Shown piece by piece: positions 26,247-39,032 of a stretch of DNA of 64,000 bases; position 1 is the stretch's first letter, and every line of letters begins with the position of its first letter. Location: assembly GCF_001039355.2 (NCBI RefSeq), contig NW_019776175.1, positions 34,025-98,024 on the forward strand. The letters are read 5' to 3'. The notes below the pieces were generated by a model. The model ran no database searches. It saw nothing but the letters and a program-made list of their open reading frames with translations, and had not been told where the DNA came from. The position numbers and the translations under genes were made by a program. The stretch comes from Lingula anatina. Taxonomy: Eukaryota; Brachiopoda; Lingulata; Lingulida; Lingulidae.

Positions 26247-28867
26247 GACAATGCCGCATCCAATTACTACCCTCCGTGTATTTTAGAATAAGGTCTGTAA
26301 ACAGCCCGGGAAGTGAAGGGAAGGTGCAAACGCTTGCAGCGCCGTGTAATTTGCGGCTATGGTAGCATGGCCTCGCTAATTATATAGTTTGTTTTATGAA
26401 AGCAATTACTTGATCCGACATATGCAAAACTTAACGATAACTATACTTGATTTATTCTTCATACACGATTTTTAAAGTTTCTGTTTCTAAATACTCTTGA
26501 AGGATATATGGGCTTACCCCCCCCCCCAACCCCCACCCCCACCCACACCAGCCTTTTTGTTTGCCTGTCTGATTAATGCCGAGCATTTACATGTATATAT
26601 GCGCGTGCATGTGGAAATTCAAATGTCTTAAGGATATATGCAATAAAATGTCAACTTTTGAGGAGTAGTTCAAAGACCCGCAGAGTAGACACATGCTGCG
26701 AAACGCTCAAGATGGTATTACGTACGAGAAAAGGCTAATCATATAATGCTAATCACCATTCCCTTTTATTTTCATATGTTTAGAATGCGTGACAATCAGT
26801 CCTACAGGAATGATAGTCGACGACACGCTTTTCATTAATTATATATCTTGTTTAGGGTTTTACGCAAGGTTTCTAACCTACAGTGTATTGGCCTCCATCA
26901 TCTGCTGTAATAATATTATATGTTAAACTACTAATACAACAAAATAATATGATGATATAAAATACATATCTTTTATAAACTAGCATATATGAGTTATATT
27001 CCTTTTCTTCAATATGGTGGGCGCCGTATTGCCGAGTATTACGCTTAATGCTGTTTATACGCATAGGGCATCCACGCGTTTTTTAATATAACGCGCAGAG
27101 CGATCATTACTTTTTCGCCTAGTACGGGGAGAACCAACTGATTAAATTGACTTAACGTCTACAATACTCCTTTTATTAACATCTCATGCCGACTGTATAT
27201 AGCTGTTCCGAAGCCATTTGTTTTGACGTCACGCTCGGGAGGTTCTAGGTGCCCACAATGTACTGTTGTCTTGCGTTTATACTAATGCTGAGGAGATGCT
27301 AAGAAACATCATTCAATCTCTTCTCGCTTAATGAGTGAATTGCAATATATTTATCTCTGTTTTGGTAAGAACCGTATTGATGATTTGTCCCATGTCGTTT
27401 TCTAACAATGTAAATATATGTGTCTGTTGTTGGAAGCTTATTTGTGATCTATTTTCCTTTATTTTTCTGTTAATTTTGTTCGTTAATTTTTTTTACAATG
27501 TTATAACAACTAAATGTACGAAAAATGCGCATTACGGGATTTGAGGGAGAGAAAGAGAGAGCGATGGGGGGGGGGGGAGGGGGGAGTAGTGTAATGGAGG
27601 GAAAGAGATAGAGGAAGGTGGGGACCGGAGGGGGTGAAGTTGAGAAAAATCCCCCACCCCCTCTTTAGACCCCGCCTCCACCAATGATCCAAGACCATCA
27701 CTGCTCGCCACGGTAAAACCCGCTTTACTTAAAGCTCATTTGTGAGGGCAACGGAATATTAATATGGTCTGGTCACGATGAAAATGACTTTGTCGGGGCA
27801 TGTTTCATGATATTTAACAGTTAAGTGTACTGCACCAGGACAATACGGTAAAAGAGAGGTAAGATCAGTTTCTGTAGTCTCCAGTAGATGTGTGGCGTTT
27901 CCATTACCTAATACATATTATGATTATTACATAAACTTGAATGCGTTTGGTAGAGACAGGGAGAGATGGGCATTATTTTGAGAGTGCGTACTCACGGGGA
28001 TTTCTTCCGTTTTCTGTTGGCTTTGGATTCCGTATTGTCTATGGACTCATCACCTATGCATTCTTCACAAATGCCTGTTTCACAAAACGAATATCAAGAG
28101 GGCATCTATTTCTAGCAAACAACTAAGTATTGTCAGTATTGTGAATACCATGTTGTGGATACATGTATGAAAGGCCGCAGTCAGAGACAGCGCTTTTGAT
28201 TTATCTGTTGACACTCGATCAAATGACAAGACAAAACCACTCCACGGACGCTCTGCTGAGTTCGTTGACCGTTCATTTGCAACGAATAAATTTTTGAGCA
28301 AGTGCCTACTGCTTCCTTAAGACTGAAATGATGTCTCCATTTATATCGTGTTTGTGGTTTTATTACACAACGACATAGGGGCAGACAAGAAGACTTGTTG
28401 ACGTCACGGCTCAGGGTTGCATTGGCTATCAGTATTTACTGTTTATACTGCAATACTACCTGGTAGAAACTCACGAAATCATTTTTTTGTTTCGGCTTTA
28501 AACTATAAATCGATTATACTGATTAATTTAGGGTCTAAGTGCTCAGTGTTGTGATTGCTTTATTTGCACATTCTCATTTCAGTTTGATTACCCAATTAAG
28601 GGGACATTATTTATATACTGGATTTGACGGTACTGTTATGCAATTTATCTGGTTGTGGTCTTCTGCTAAGTAAGGGTATATTTTCTGGTTATCTTGGTAT
28701 CTCTTAGGAGTTTTTTTTTCAGATTATCTTATTCAAATAAGAGTAATCTGAGAGAGACAACAAGGCGGGTAAAAAACCACAGACACTAATACACGAGCAC
28801 ATTGATACTGGTTTTTCCTTTTGTAAAAAAAAAATCGTTTAATATTTTATTTGGTATTGTTTCAGAG
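25634..28867. other. Non-coding interval upstream of DUOXA
   Basis: No supported coding exon. It holds a (GT)n array (26202-26244), C- and G-tracts near 26518-26540 and 27566-27585, and TGACGTCA octamers at 27224 and 28399. The DUOXA start codon lies two bases after a good splice acceptor (tttcag, ending 28865), so at least one untranslated exon of that gene probably lies in or beyond this interval. I could not place it with confidence. Confidence 0.55.
26202..26244. repeat. (GT)n microsatellite
   Basis: About 43 bases of uninterrupted TG/GT. Confidence 0.95.
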
Positions 28868-31800
28868 ATGAGTTGGTTCAAGGCGTTTCGTATGCCGAGT
28901 GGCGAGACTTGGTATGATGAACAACACGTCTCCGTGTCTGTGGACGTGCGGCAAGTGGCCGTCATCTTCGCCTCAGCTGTCATCTCTGCCGCCATGTTGG
29001 TTTCTGTGATCGGTATAAGAGGGCGAGAGGTAAGTGCTTGATTCACTTTTACTCGGTGGCAACTAATGGTTTTGACTGTAAAATGTGTTTTCCCTCCTGC
29101 GTACTGAGTTTCGACAGACACGTCAACGTCCCTTGATAGGTTTTTGATTGAGATCTTATGAACACGGAAAGCTTTTTTGGTTGAAAGACGCCGGATCCCT
29201 CAAAGACCTAATTTGATATTTAATAATTTAAAATACTGTTATTCAATGTCATAAATAAGAGTAAGATATAATTTTTTTGCTCCATATAATTTTTAAGTCG
29301 TTCAATGTCAGTTAAAGATATTTTTTTCTCGTTGCAGAAGTGGAGTACATTTCTAAGAGTTTTATACAGTTTATTCATTTTTATCACAATATTAGGTAGG
29401 TACATTTGTTTTGGCAACAGAATTGACATTCAATATATACATCCATTCACATACATATACAGTATATAGAAGTCAAAATTAAAGTGTTTGTGTCACTGTG
29501 TGTGTGTGTGTGTGTTTCACTGTGTGTGTGTCTGTGCGTGCGCGCACGTTTGCGCGCGTTTGTGTTTGGGGTAACCATACAGAAAAAAATTAAAAAGGAT
29601 GGTATAATTCCGTGTACCCTCCTGCGCTTATAACTGACCTGGTTGAAAAAATGTGGGGAGGGGGTTTATGCCTCCGTGACCCTCCCTTCGCTCCTACGCC
29701 TAAAATGCATGTACCGGTACATACATGCATATATACGTACATATACATACGCACTAATGTATGCATATACTCTCGGTGGCTTCTGTCAAGACCTGAATAC
29801 GAATATACCGGTACTCTTTTTCTGTATTATATGTCACATGCGACGAAAAGGATATTACGTCTGGTTCAAATACCTTTCAAAGAGCCCATTATATCTCGTC
29901 AGCGTTCGGTGACACGCAGACCCATCACTCGAACCAGTAAAATCAGTTAAAAAGCAATAATGTGTCGTAACACGAGAAATCTAATGGAAGAGAGGAAAGA
30001 CAGGGTCATTATGATGAACATCACCCCTGTACATGTATTCTCTTGTATATCATTTGTCATATCTTATGTAGAACATTCATCGCAATAAATAAATAGATAG
30101 ATAAATAAATATAATTAATAAGTAAATAAATAAACAGCCTTCACAGTACCGATTTCAATGAGATCTTTTGTCATTTTCAGTGACCGTTTTCGGCCAGGAC
30201 TGGCAGTTCTCTAGCTTACGAAGCAAGTGTCCCTATAAAATCATGTCCACAGAAGATATACACGCCGACATCAATGTGAATATTGGGCTGAACAGTGTAA
30301 ATGTTAGTCTTGCAGGTGAGTAAATAACATAATTTTATTTACAATAGTAAATGGCATACAGTTGAAGTTGAACAGTGTAAGTGTGGGTCGCTAAATACTA
30401 CACGTAGTAGTTGGCATATTCAGTGATTTGACGTTGTCACTAGCACTGTTGGTAATGTGAATATATGATATGATAGTTGACTGAAGATGTTAATGTACGT
30501 AGTATTATGTTCTTATATCATGAATGATTCAGTGGCAATGTGTGGCATTAACAGATTATTAATAAATCACTGAGTGACCAAAAATGTTTGTAATAGAAAA
30601 AGCAAAGCAGCTTATTGAGTATAACAGAAATCATGCATTACACAAAGATCAACGATTAGTACCAATACTGTTATTATTCGAGTGTTTTTGTTTATTTATT
30701 TATTTTTTTTTTTTTTTGTTATTTAGGTTATTGGGCATAATATAACCATATCTAATCTATTTCTTAATAATTTTCAGCTACTTTGAACTTAAACTCCAGT
30801 ACAAGGCACATATATTACAATGAGCGTTTTTCCTGGATAGGTGGTAAGTACAGTTAATTGTCCAAAATTTCCATCCATCAGTGTTTTTCCACATTGTTAT
30901 AATTGTCTTCTGAATGATTGCAGCAGAATCCCCAAAATCAGAGGACGAAAGGATTAGAATGTAAGATAAGCACTATATATAGCTCTCTATGGATAGTTCT
31001 TGGCTTTTATTTATGCACATATATTGAAACAAAACTTGTTCAACTTGTATTATACAATATCAAACATCTTGAAAACGGCTAATATCGTGCATACCAAAAT
31101 ACCCCAAAAATAGGATTCTCTCCTCCCCTTCTTAGATATTAAGGCGGTTTGCAGGTACAGGTGGATTTGGCGGTCAATAATACACTCACTTGAAAGAGCA
31201 CAACTATAATAGGTTTTTTAGGAACCAAGTAAGTTCTAGTTGTTCCATTTGCATACTTAGGAACTAAATGAATGAATGAATGAATAATATTACCCGGTGG
31301 TTTGGCTTTCTTCTACATAGCTCATACGTTAGAAGCATCAAATTTTATTATCTTTAGTATTAAGTCATATTTTTCGCAAAATTTCAGAATACATAAACGG
31401 ACAAACGATTTTACTGGCTTGGAAAGCTAAATACCGTAATTCGTTGGCTTTCTCATAATTTTTAATTTCCCTGCTGAAATAGAACGCTGTTTTTTACCGG
31501 AAGTATACCTTATTGTGATTAAAGCTCATTGTGAAAAACCTTATGAGACGGAAATCTGAAACTTAGTCTGTAAGTCTATTTGACCCTAGTCCCAATGTTT
31601 AAAACAACGATTACATGGTATTTTGGGTTATTAGCCAGACGATGGCCCACGTCATGGGAAGGTTGAATTACAGAGGGCTTCAAATGATTGCATCTGTGAA
31701 TTCCGTACGTGTTTGGAGCCTATAAACTTAACCTAATTGAAACGGCGTAAATGTTTACCTTTCGTAATTACTCTGAGAAATTATAGGCTCATTGTGCAAA

Positions 31801-34800
31801 TTGACAGAGTCTATATGGGCAAAATAACTACAAATGTGAAAGTTATTTTATCATTCTGTGTAACCTGCGCTTCGTAATCTGAAGCTGTTAGCTTTAGGGA
31901 TATATGTATATATACATGGTATACCTGTATAAACAACCCTGCAATTACCAGTTTTTAATTTTCACACTTAAAAGCACATCTTTCTGATATTATCACAGGC
32001 CAGCTGAAGCAGAATGAAAAATGAAAATAATACAATACGCATAACTTGTCCCCTCTTAATAAGCTAATGACACGCGAACCAAAATATCCGCGTTGAACTC
32101 TGCCCTTTCGTTATTTATATGAATTATTTTTTCTGTTTCATGAATGTATCTGGACACACTTTATGAAGATGTTTTAGGACCTCGATCTCATATATCTATA
32201 TTACTGTGCGTCTATGTCAAGTGTGAAAGAAACACAGACAGTTGAATTATGCCTCGCAAAGAGAACAGATTTATAATCTTGATGACACATGCCACAGCCG
32301 GTTACAGAAACTGGCTATATGTGTTTAAGCGTCACCTCGAGGCCTATTAGCTGCTCTCAGGGCGCTGAACCTAGACAGATACTGGGGCTGGCTTCACAAA
32401 AGCACTGAAACAGAAAGTTCCTCTAAAATTCATGAACATTTTAGTGCAGTTTCTTCCAGTACAAAATCAGTCGCTGAGGCAGGTTTCACAAAATGAGCTA
32501 CCGTCCGAAAATGGGACTAAACAAATCGGCTAAAAAATTTGGTCTACCTCAGTTCAAAATAGGGCCTATATTCTTACTTCATTTTTTATAATTAAGTGTA
32601 TATCTGTTTGAAACAGCAGCCTAGTATTTTCTGGTGTAAAAAGAGCAATGTTGATCATTTAATGTGTTAACTACTTATTTGACATCGGTCAATTAAAGTA
32701 GACTGAAAATCTGTTCTAAAATTTAGACCGCTTGTCAGGCTTAATCTCTAGTGTGTGTTAAGTTTGAGTTTTGGCCTGTTGTCCAAAATGTAAAGAATCC
32801 CATATGCTTTTGACTGATAATGACCTAATCTTTTAAATTCATGTGGATCTGCACTACATAGAAATTAATCCACGATTTTGATCTTTGCGTTACATATGTA
32901 CACAGATCGTTGATTTTCCATATTTCAGTGAACCAAGCTGAAAAAGAATACGAAGATGCTCTGACCCTGGGGGCGCCCTCACCAATCTTATTGGTAGCCG
33001 AATATATCAGTGTTGATAAAGGAGGTCTGCGGTGGCACCGTGCTTACAGGCAGTCAGGATACTTTACTTACATAATGTTATGGTAAGTTTGTCGGCATCA
33101 CGTTGGTTTAAAACCGCACCAGTTGTTTCTTTTAATAAAATTTATAACGACGCTGTATTTACGTCAACCACAATATGGTGTTGGGATACATCGTTTATTT
33201 TACAGACAGTCTTGGTTTCACTAACATTGTGTTGTTGATTGTTGCACAGAAATTGCTCAAGTTTATTTTGACTGTTATTGAGATACATATCAAGCTACTA
33301 ACATTTGAAATATTTGTCATTAGTGGACAGACGTGAAGTCTTTCAGGTTCCATTAGGCTAGACATTTGGCAAGGCACGAGAAAACGTCATTGCTTGGTTC
33401 TATCTGCCTCACTTGACGTTTGTTTCACTTGACGTTTTGTTTCAAATAATGCATATAGCATCCGATAATTACGTAATAAATATCAAATTGGGGCAAGGTT
33501 AAAAAGGTACATTCATTGTACTACGGTGTCACGCTCTTCTGATATCTCCACTGTAAATTTCTCTCTTTATCTCTCTCTATGGTGCCATGGTCGATACGAC
33601 CTTCGACAACTTATGATGCCATTTTCAGCGTCGGATTCCATGCTGCGTACCATTTTTTCTTTGTGTGTTGCTTCTCGTCGCGTTTATCTTTAGTTGGTTT
33701 AGAAACAGGAGCCTGTCTGCCTCTAGCTTTCTTTTTGAAGACATAGCCGGTGAATTCTATCTCGGTTTCCCTTAAGATTTCTAAAGATTTCTAATTCATT
33801 GTAAATAAGTTAAAATATTATTGACGTTGAACTGATACTGGAGTGACATGTCCCAAGACTGAATTATGTACATAATGATGTTGCGTTGTTACAATGCAGT
33901 AAGTGTTGTACATGTATCACTTCAGTTATTATATCGGCTGAAGTATAGGATGCTTTGATGTTCTGAAAATGACATTATAATATTTTAATTACTCGGTTGC
34001 TACATGTATAAATTAAACCATGTGACACCAATTAATATCCATAATTATAGTTTGATGTGTCTGTTAAGTGTCATTTTCATAAGGCACATTATAGTCTTCT
34101 TTGGGTTCTGGCATGAACCATGCCAGTAATACTGCTAGTCCTATAAACTTTGTTTTTCCTCCCTTGAAGTTTTGTGATTTACTATTTATATATGGCATTA
34201 GCTATAACACATTCATTTACAAAAAGAATTAAATCTAGCAATATCTAAAGGACAGATCATTTTAAGACACTTTTTTTAAAAGATGTGTTCAGATCCAATA
34301 ACGTACCAGAAGAAAAAGTCAAAAGCTGCATTTTAATTCACAAAGATGTCATACATAAAGCTAAGGCGTCCTTGCCCCTCAGTAAAATATTAAGTTGACA
34401 TTTTTCATGATAATTATCCATTGGCACTGTGTCGCCGGATACATGACTGAAAAAGGATATATTTTCTTCCATTTGAATTCGAATTCAAAACATCATTACA
34501 AGTTTTAGTAATTTTTTTGTATTGGTGGATTACAATTTTACATTTAATATTTTATGAACACAGTTACATTCTCACAAGTGAAAATATGCATACACATATA
34601 TTGGGTGCATTACGCTATCCTGAACCGTGATTCATTAAAGAGCAACGGTTATACGGAGTGTCTCTTGTACTGTCGTCTTCTGCGTGATGATGATTATTTG
34701 CGGAAATCCATTACTACATTTAGCAGATCATATCATCACCTGTGTACAAATAATCACACTTGGTGCTTGTAAATCTCAGCGTGTGTATTTTTCCAAGTCA

Positions 34801-36711
34801 AGAGGTCGCTTAAATTGTCTTTGTCAATTCATATACGTTATTATCTACATCTTGAATTTTGCACTTGTGTGCCTGTATCTATAGTAGGCCTACATAGAAA
34901 GATATTTAACAATGGCAACCAGTCCACCCCTCCCCCCCCCAAAAAAAAAAAAAATAAAATAAAATAAATAAATAAATAAATAAATAGATAGATAAAATGA
35001 TTAAAAAAACAAACATACAGGCAAAAATTTTAATAACCTTATTTTTTTCTGTGTATTAGGATGCTGGACATTTTGACTGAATGCATATGCCAAAATCGCT
35101 CCTTTCTACTGTCTCTAATGTAAATGGGGATACGCTTGGCTCTTAAGTAAACGATGTAGAGAATGCTTTAATAAAATCGTACAAAAATGAAAATATGTTG
35201 GATACCATTTTTAATTCAAAATGTATCTTTTCAGGGCGGCATTTGCGTTTTGGGCCTTAGCTAACTGCCTTCTCTGCATGGTAGTCTTCTACGGCGCTTG
35301 CCTCGTTGTGATCACCGGGATGACCTTGACCTCAGCCTCGTTTCTGTATCATATGTTGCAGCCTGGTCACCGACTTACAATTCCCATGGAAGATGGATTT
35401 ATTGTGTTATCATACGGCTGGTGCTTTTGGCTCACGATGGCTGCAGGTGCGAATGTCTATACCTGGATTTTGAAAATCACCTTCCAATTTGGAAAAAGAT
35501 TCTTCTTTTGCCGCTTTATATTTCATTCTTGCAATAATTTCATTCTAGAAAACTATGGATTGTAAAAAGGAACTTGCGGATTATATTTTGTCGTAAAAAT
35601 ATTTGAATATTTACCATGAAAACAAGTTTGTTATATTGACTCTCTTTTTTTTTTTTGCTTTTGACTTTATTCTGATTATGATAATATTGTTATTATGATT
35701 GTTATGATTTTATTTATCCATTACTTCGTCTTTTTTCATTTTCCAACTGCATCTCTCTATTCTCTGTTCTGGTTTCTTTGCAGGTGTCCTTACAATCTTC
35801 GTAGGCATCTGTATACTGGTGATGGAGGAGTGCGTTCCAGATGCCACTGCAACCTTCTTTCTTCTGGATTCCTCCACACTGGACACGGACGATAAGTACC
35901 TTGCGGCGCGAGCCCAGACCGACGTGGACACTGACCTCCGGGTCCGGGAGGCCATCAAAGACACGGTGACACATGCTAAACCCAAGGTGAGTGAGTCCCT
36001 GCTTGCGTTTCCTCTCCATTTCCTTGTACTGCAAAAGAGGGAATGTTGCGTAAAATTAAAACAATTTTTGTGGTTACATGGTATGGTTCAGATATTTCAA
36101 ATCTTTGAAACTTAAAGTAAATTTAATTAATTAATTAATTAATTAATTAATTAATAATTAATTAATTAATTAATTAATTAATTAATTAATTAATTAATCA
36201 ATCAATCAATCAATTAATTAATATTTATTTATTTATTTATTTTTCATTTCAGTTTTCGTACGTTGACATGTCGAAGGTAGGAGATGGCGTTGACAGCTCA
36301 ACCTCAACAGAAGTCGACCTGCCGAGGTATTACACGAATATGGGTTACGTGCCATCGGAAACAAATTTAACAAACATCACAGAGGAAGCTCCGGTTTCCA
36401 GAAGGTTCACTGACAGTGACCACAGCAAAAATCCTGCCGCAAGAAACTTTGCAAAAACGCTTTCACCACTACATGATGGTGGCATATACTTTTTGTCCGG
36501 CCGAGAGGATTATTTAAGTCCACGTGGAAGCGGGACTAGTAATCCTAAAAAAGACAGAAGAGAGCAAACTAAAAGTAAACGTTTGGGTCCTGAAAAGAGA
36601 AGTAACAGCTTCAGTGCTGACCGAACTGAGATGAGGACGTACAGTCCAGATGCCTCGCATTATGAAACTATTCCAAAACTATTCAGAGGCCAAGAGAGTT
36701 TTCTATACTGA
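28868..36711 (+). CDS. DUOXA: Dual oxidase maturation factor (DUOXA), 8 coding exons, complete
   Basis: Exons: 28868-29029, 29338-29395, 30181-30315, 30778-30843, 32929-33082, 35235-35446, 35784-35986 and 36253-36711 (stop included). All join in frame with GT-AG borders to give 482 residues. Family knowledge: DUOXA proteins are ER/plasma-membrane partners that let dual oxidases (H2O2-making NADPH oxidases) fold and reach the surface. Seen here: a hydrophobic segment at ~27-49 followed by GIRGRE; a second at ~58-77 (KWSTFLRVLYSLFIF); an outer loop (~78-188) with sequons N114 and N124, the ADINVNIGLNSVNVSL block and the YYNERFSW motif; membrane segments at ~189-235 (ANCLL) and ~255-280; then a ~200-residue hydrophilic tail, longer than in short family members. 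Exons 2 and 4 are tiny. The start is the first in-frame ATG after an acceptor, implying an upstream untranslated exon. Exon 4 has two in-frame donors three bases apart. No DUOX gene is seen in the window. Confidence 0.93.
36121..36245. repeat. (AATT)n / (ATTT)n array in the last DUOXA intron
   Basis: A run of AATT units grading into CAAT and ATTT units, ending just upstream of the exon 8 acceptor (exon starts 36253). It replaces the usual polypyrimidine tract with an A/T tetranucleotide array. Confidence 0.9.
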
Positions 36712-37053
36712 AGTGACAACACAAAATCCTTTAGTCAAGTAAATCAATGTCATTTTAATGCAGACTTCAAGAAACACAAGACTACGTGTTGTGATAATCA
36801 AAAGCAAGAAAAAAGTGACACCATTGACGTCACGGCAATATGGCCGTTGTCATGACGTAGACATGTTGAAGTGACGTCATGGACACTACACATAGACCAT
36901 CTACGTTTTAAAAATCAACGGTTGACTGAGAGCCGGTCTCTAGAGGAGATAGCCGTGAACGAAAAACGATTAAGTCTCATATTAAGACGGAAATCATACA
37001 GTGGCAAATCGCATGTCTTCAGTGTTACTTACAATGTGCCATATAAGTAAAAC

Positions 37054-37299
37054 TTAAGAGCATTTTCATTAGTAGACCTCTGATGAGACGGTTCTTTTAG
37101 ATGTTATATTTTTTCTTTCTTTCTTTCTTTCTTTCTTTCTTTTCTTTTTTATGCAACTTTGACTTGTTGAGTATTTGAGGTGAATAGCGTTTCAGGCGTA
37201 GTCCATGTTTATTTCAAACGAAATCTACATGATTTCATACTTAAGCATTGTTACTGGACGCTTTTTAAGTCGTCATTTTTAAGTCACAAGTTTCCTTTT

Positions 37300-37346
<47 letters not shown>

Positions 37347-37492
37347 AGCATTTGAATGAAGTTTTGCTTCAGAGAGCAGCATATGCAGTGAAAATAGTTA
37401 ATTTTATGTAAAACTATTTCAATTTTGATGTAAACGAAAGGCAATCATTTGTTTCTGTGACGTCCAAAGAATGCCTTGGTTTAGGTCAACCT
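37054..37492. repeat. 0.44 kb duplicated block, copy 1 (probable contig overlap)
   Basis: Begins ttaagagcattttcatt and ends aggtcaacct immediately before the n at 37493. The same block restarts at 37494. It contains (CTTT)n and a 41-base (TA)n at 37303-37343. The copies differ mainly in TA array length. Confidence 0.85.
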
Positions 37493-37493
37493 N
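37493..37493. other. Single ambiguous base marking a second probable contig join
   Basis: As at 15524, the sequence after this n repeats the sequence before it, here by about 440 bases. Confidence 0.8.
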
Positions 37494-37739
37494 TTAAGAG
37501 CATTTTCATTAGTAGACCTCTGATGAGACGGTTCTTTTAGATGTTATATTTTTTCTTTCTTTCTTTCTTTCTTTCTTTCTTTTCTTTTTTATGCAACTTT
37601 GACTTGTTGAGTATTTGAGGTGAATAGCGTTTCAGGCGTAGTCCATGTTTATTTCAAACGAAATCTACATGATTTCATACTTAAGCATTGTTACTGGACG
37701 CTTTTTAAGTCGTCATTTTTAAGTCACAAGTTTCCTTTT

Positions 37740-37816
<77 letters not shown>

Positions 37817-37960
37817 CATTTGAATGAAGTTTTGCTTCAGAGAGCAGCATATGCAGTGAAAATAGTTAATTTTATGTAAAACTATTTCAATTTTGATGTA
37901 AACGAAAGGCAATCATTTGTTTCTGTGACGTCCAAAGAATGCCTTGGTTAAGGTCAACCT
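37494..37960. repeat. 0.44 kb duplicated block, copy 2
   Basis: Collinear with 37054-37492 and nearly identical, except that its (TA)n array (37743-37814) is 72 rather than 41 bases. After aggtcaacct it continues into single-copy sequence, as expected for the next contig. Confidence 0.85.
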
Positions 37961-38730
37961 CGTTGGCTGTCAGAATTAGAAAAGACGATAATTCTGCAGG
38001 TTTGCTGATCCTGTGATATTTCTTTAAAGTAAAAAAATGGATATTTGTGGAGAAGATTAAGTATTGCCACTTTCTCCTCCTCTTTCTCTGACATATCCAT
38101 ATCAATATTTCTACGACAGGTAGATTTAGGGAATTATAAGTATTATCATGACGTCACATCTCAGGATAATTCCCAACGAGGCAGGATTGGTGAAGCGTTG
38201 GAAGTGAAGTGACGTCACAACTACAGGCGGCAGTTCTATGAATTACACTTTGAGGTCACATGAGTATTTCCCAGAAAACGTGACTGCCTTAGATGACAGA
38301 AAAAAATCTTTTGATCCTAACATGTAAAATGTATTTATATTTCTTATCGCAGTAATACAGAAATATATACGTGCATTATGGTTTCATTAACAAAATAACG
38401 CTCGGCGGAAAAGTGAACTGAACACGGATATTTCATTTAAACAGGCCAACACACATAATAGTCAGGCAAAATTATTAATATTTGATTTCAGCACATTTGT
38501 TGTGATAAAAATCGAGTCCCATCTCTTTACCGCTTATACGGTCTTAATTTTGTGAGATATTTTGATAGTCGTTGAAGGCGTTTGAAACAAATTGTGCAGT
38601 GGAAAAATATCAGCTCTTTACAGTTCCAAAAATACTTGTATAAAAAGTGTCTTTCACAAGTCCCTGCCAAACAGCGTAGATTAGAGATAGATGGAATATC
38701 ATCAATGCGTCAAATGAATCATTGTACTAC

Positions 38731-38736
38731 AATAAA
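38731..38736 (+). terminator. Candidate polyadenylation signal of DUOXA
   Basis: First clear AATAAA downstream of the DUOXA stop. It would imply a ~2 kb 3' UTR, part of which is falsely doubled if the 37 kb repeat is an assembly artefact. Confidence 0.3.
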
Positions 38737-38928
38737 ATGCACCTAATCAAGGATTTCTAATTTCTCAGGAATGATTATTTATTTTTAAATGCGCTTGATG
38801 GACTAACAATGCCATTATTTGCTGTGTATATACGCCATTACCATCATTGTTATTCGTTTTTATCATGAGAACAGCTTTGGGGATGACGTCGGTGACGAAA
38901 TATAGGCGCATTTCAGCATTTCTAGACT

Positions 38929-39032
38929 AAGGGACTGTTCAGAACCGATTGATCCGCGGAATACCTAGTTTAAAATATGGCTCGCACTTGTCAAGTTAGT
39001 CCGCGGATCAACTGATTCCAAACAGGCCTTTA
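38929..39032. mobile_element. Short foldback element (~100 bp)
   Basis: The left arm aagggactgttcagaaccga (continuing ttgatccgcgga) pairs with the right arm around 38999-39032 with a handful of mismatches. The loop is about 40 bases. It looks like a minimal non-autonomous inverted-repeat element. There is no coding capacity. Confidence 0.45.

Noticed and set aside
37620-37912. ORFs with YIYIYI runs
   Set aside because: (TA)n array, and within a probable false duplication.
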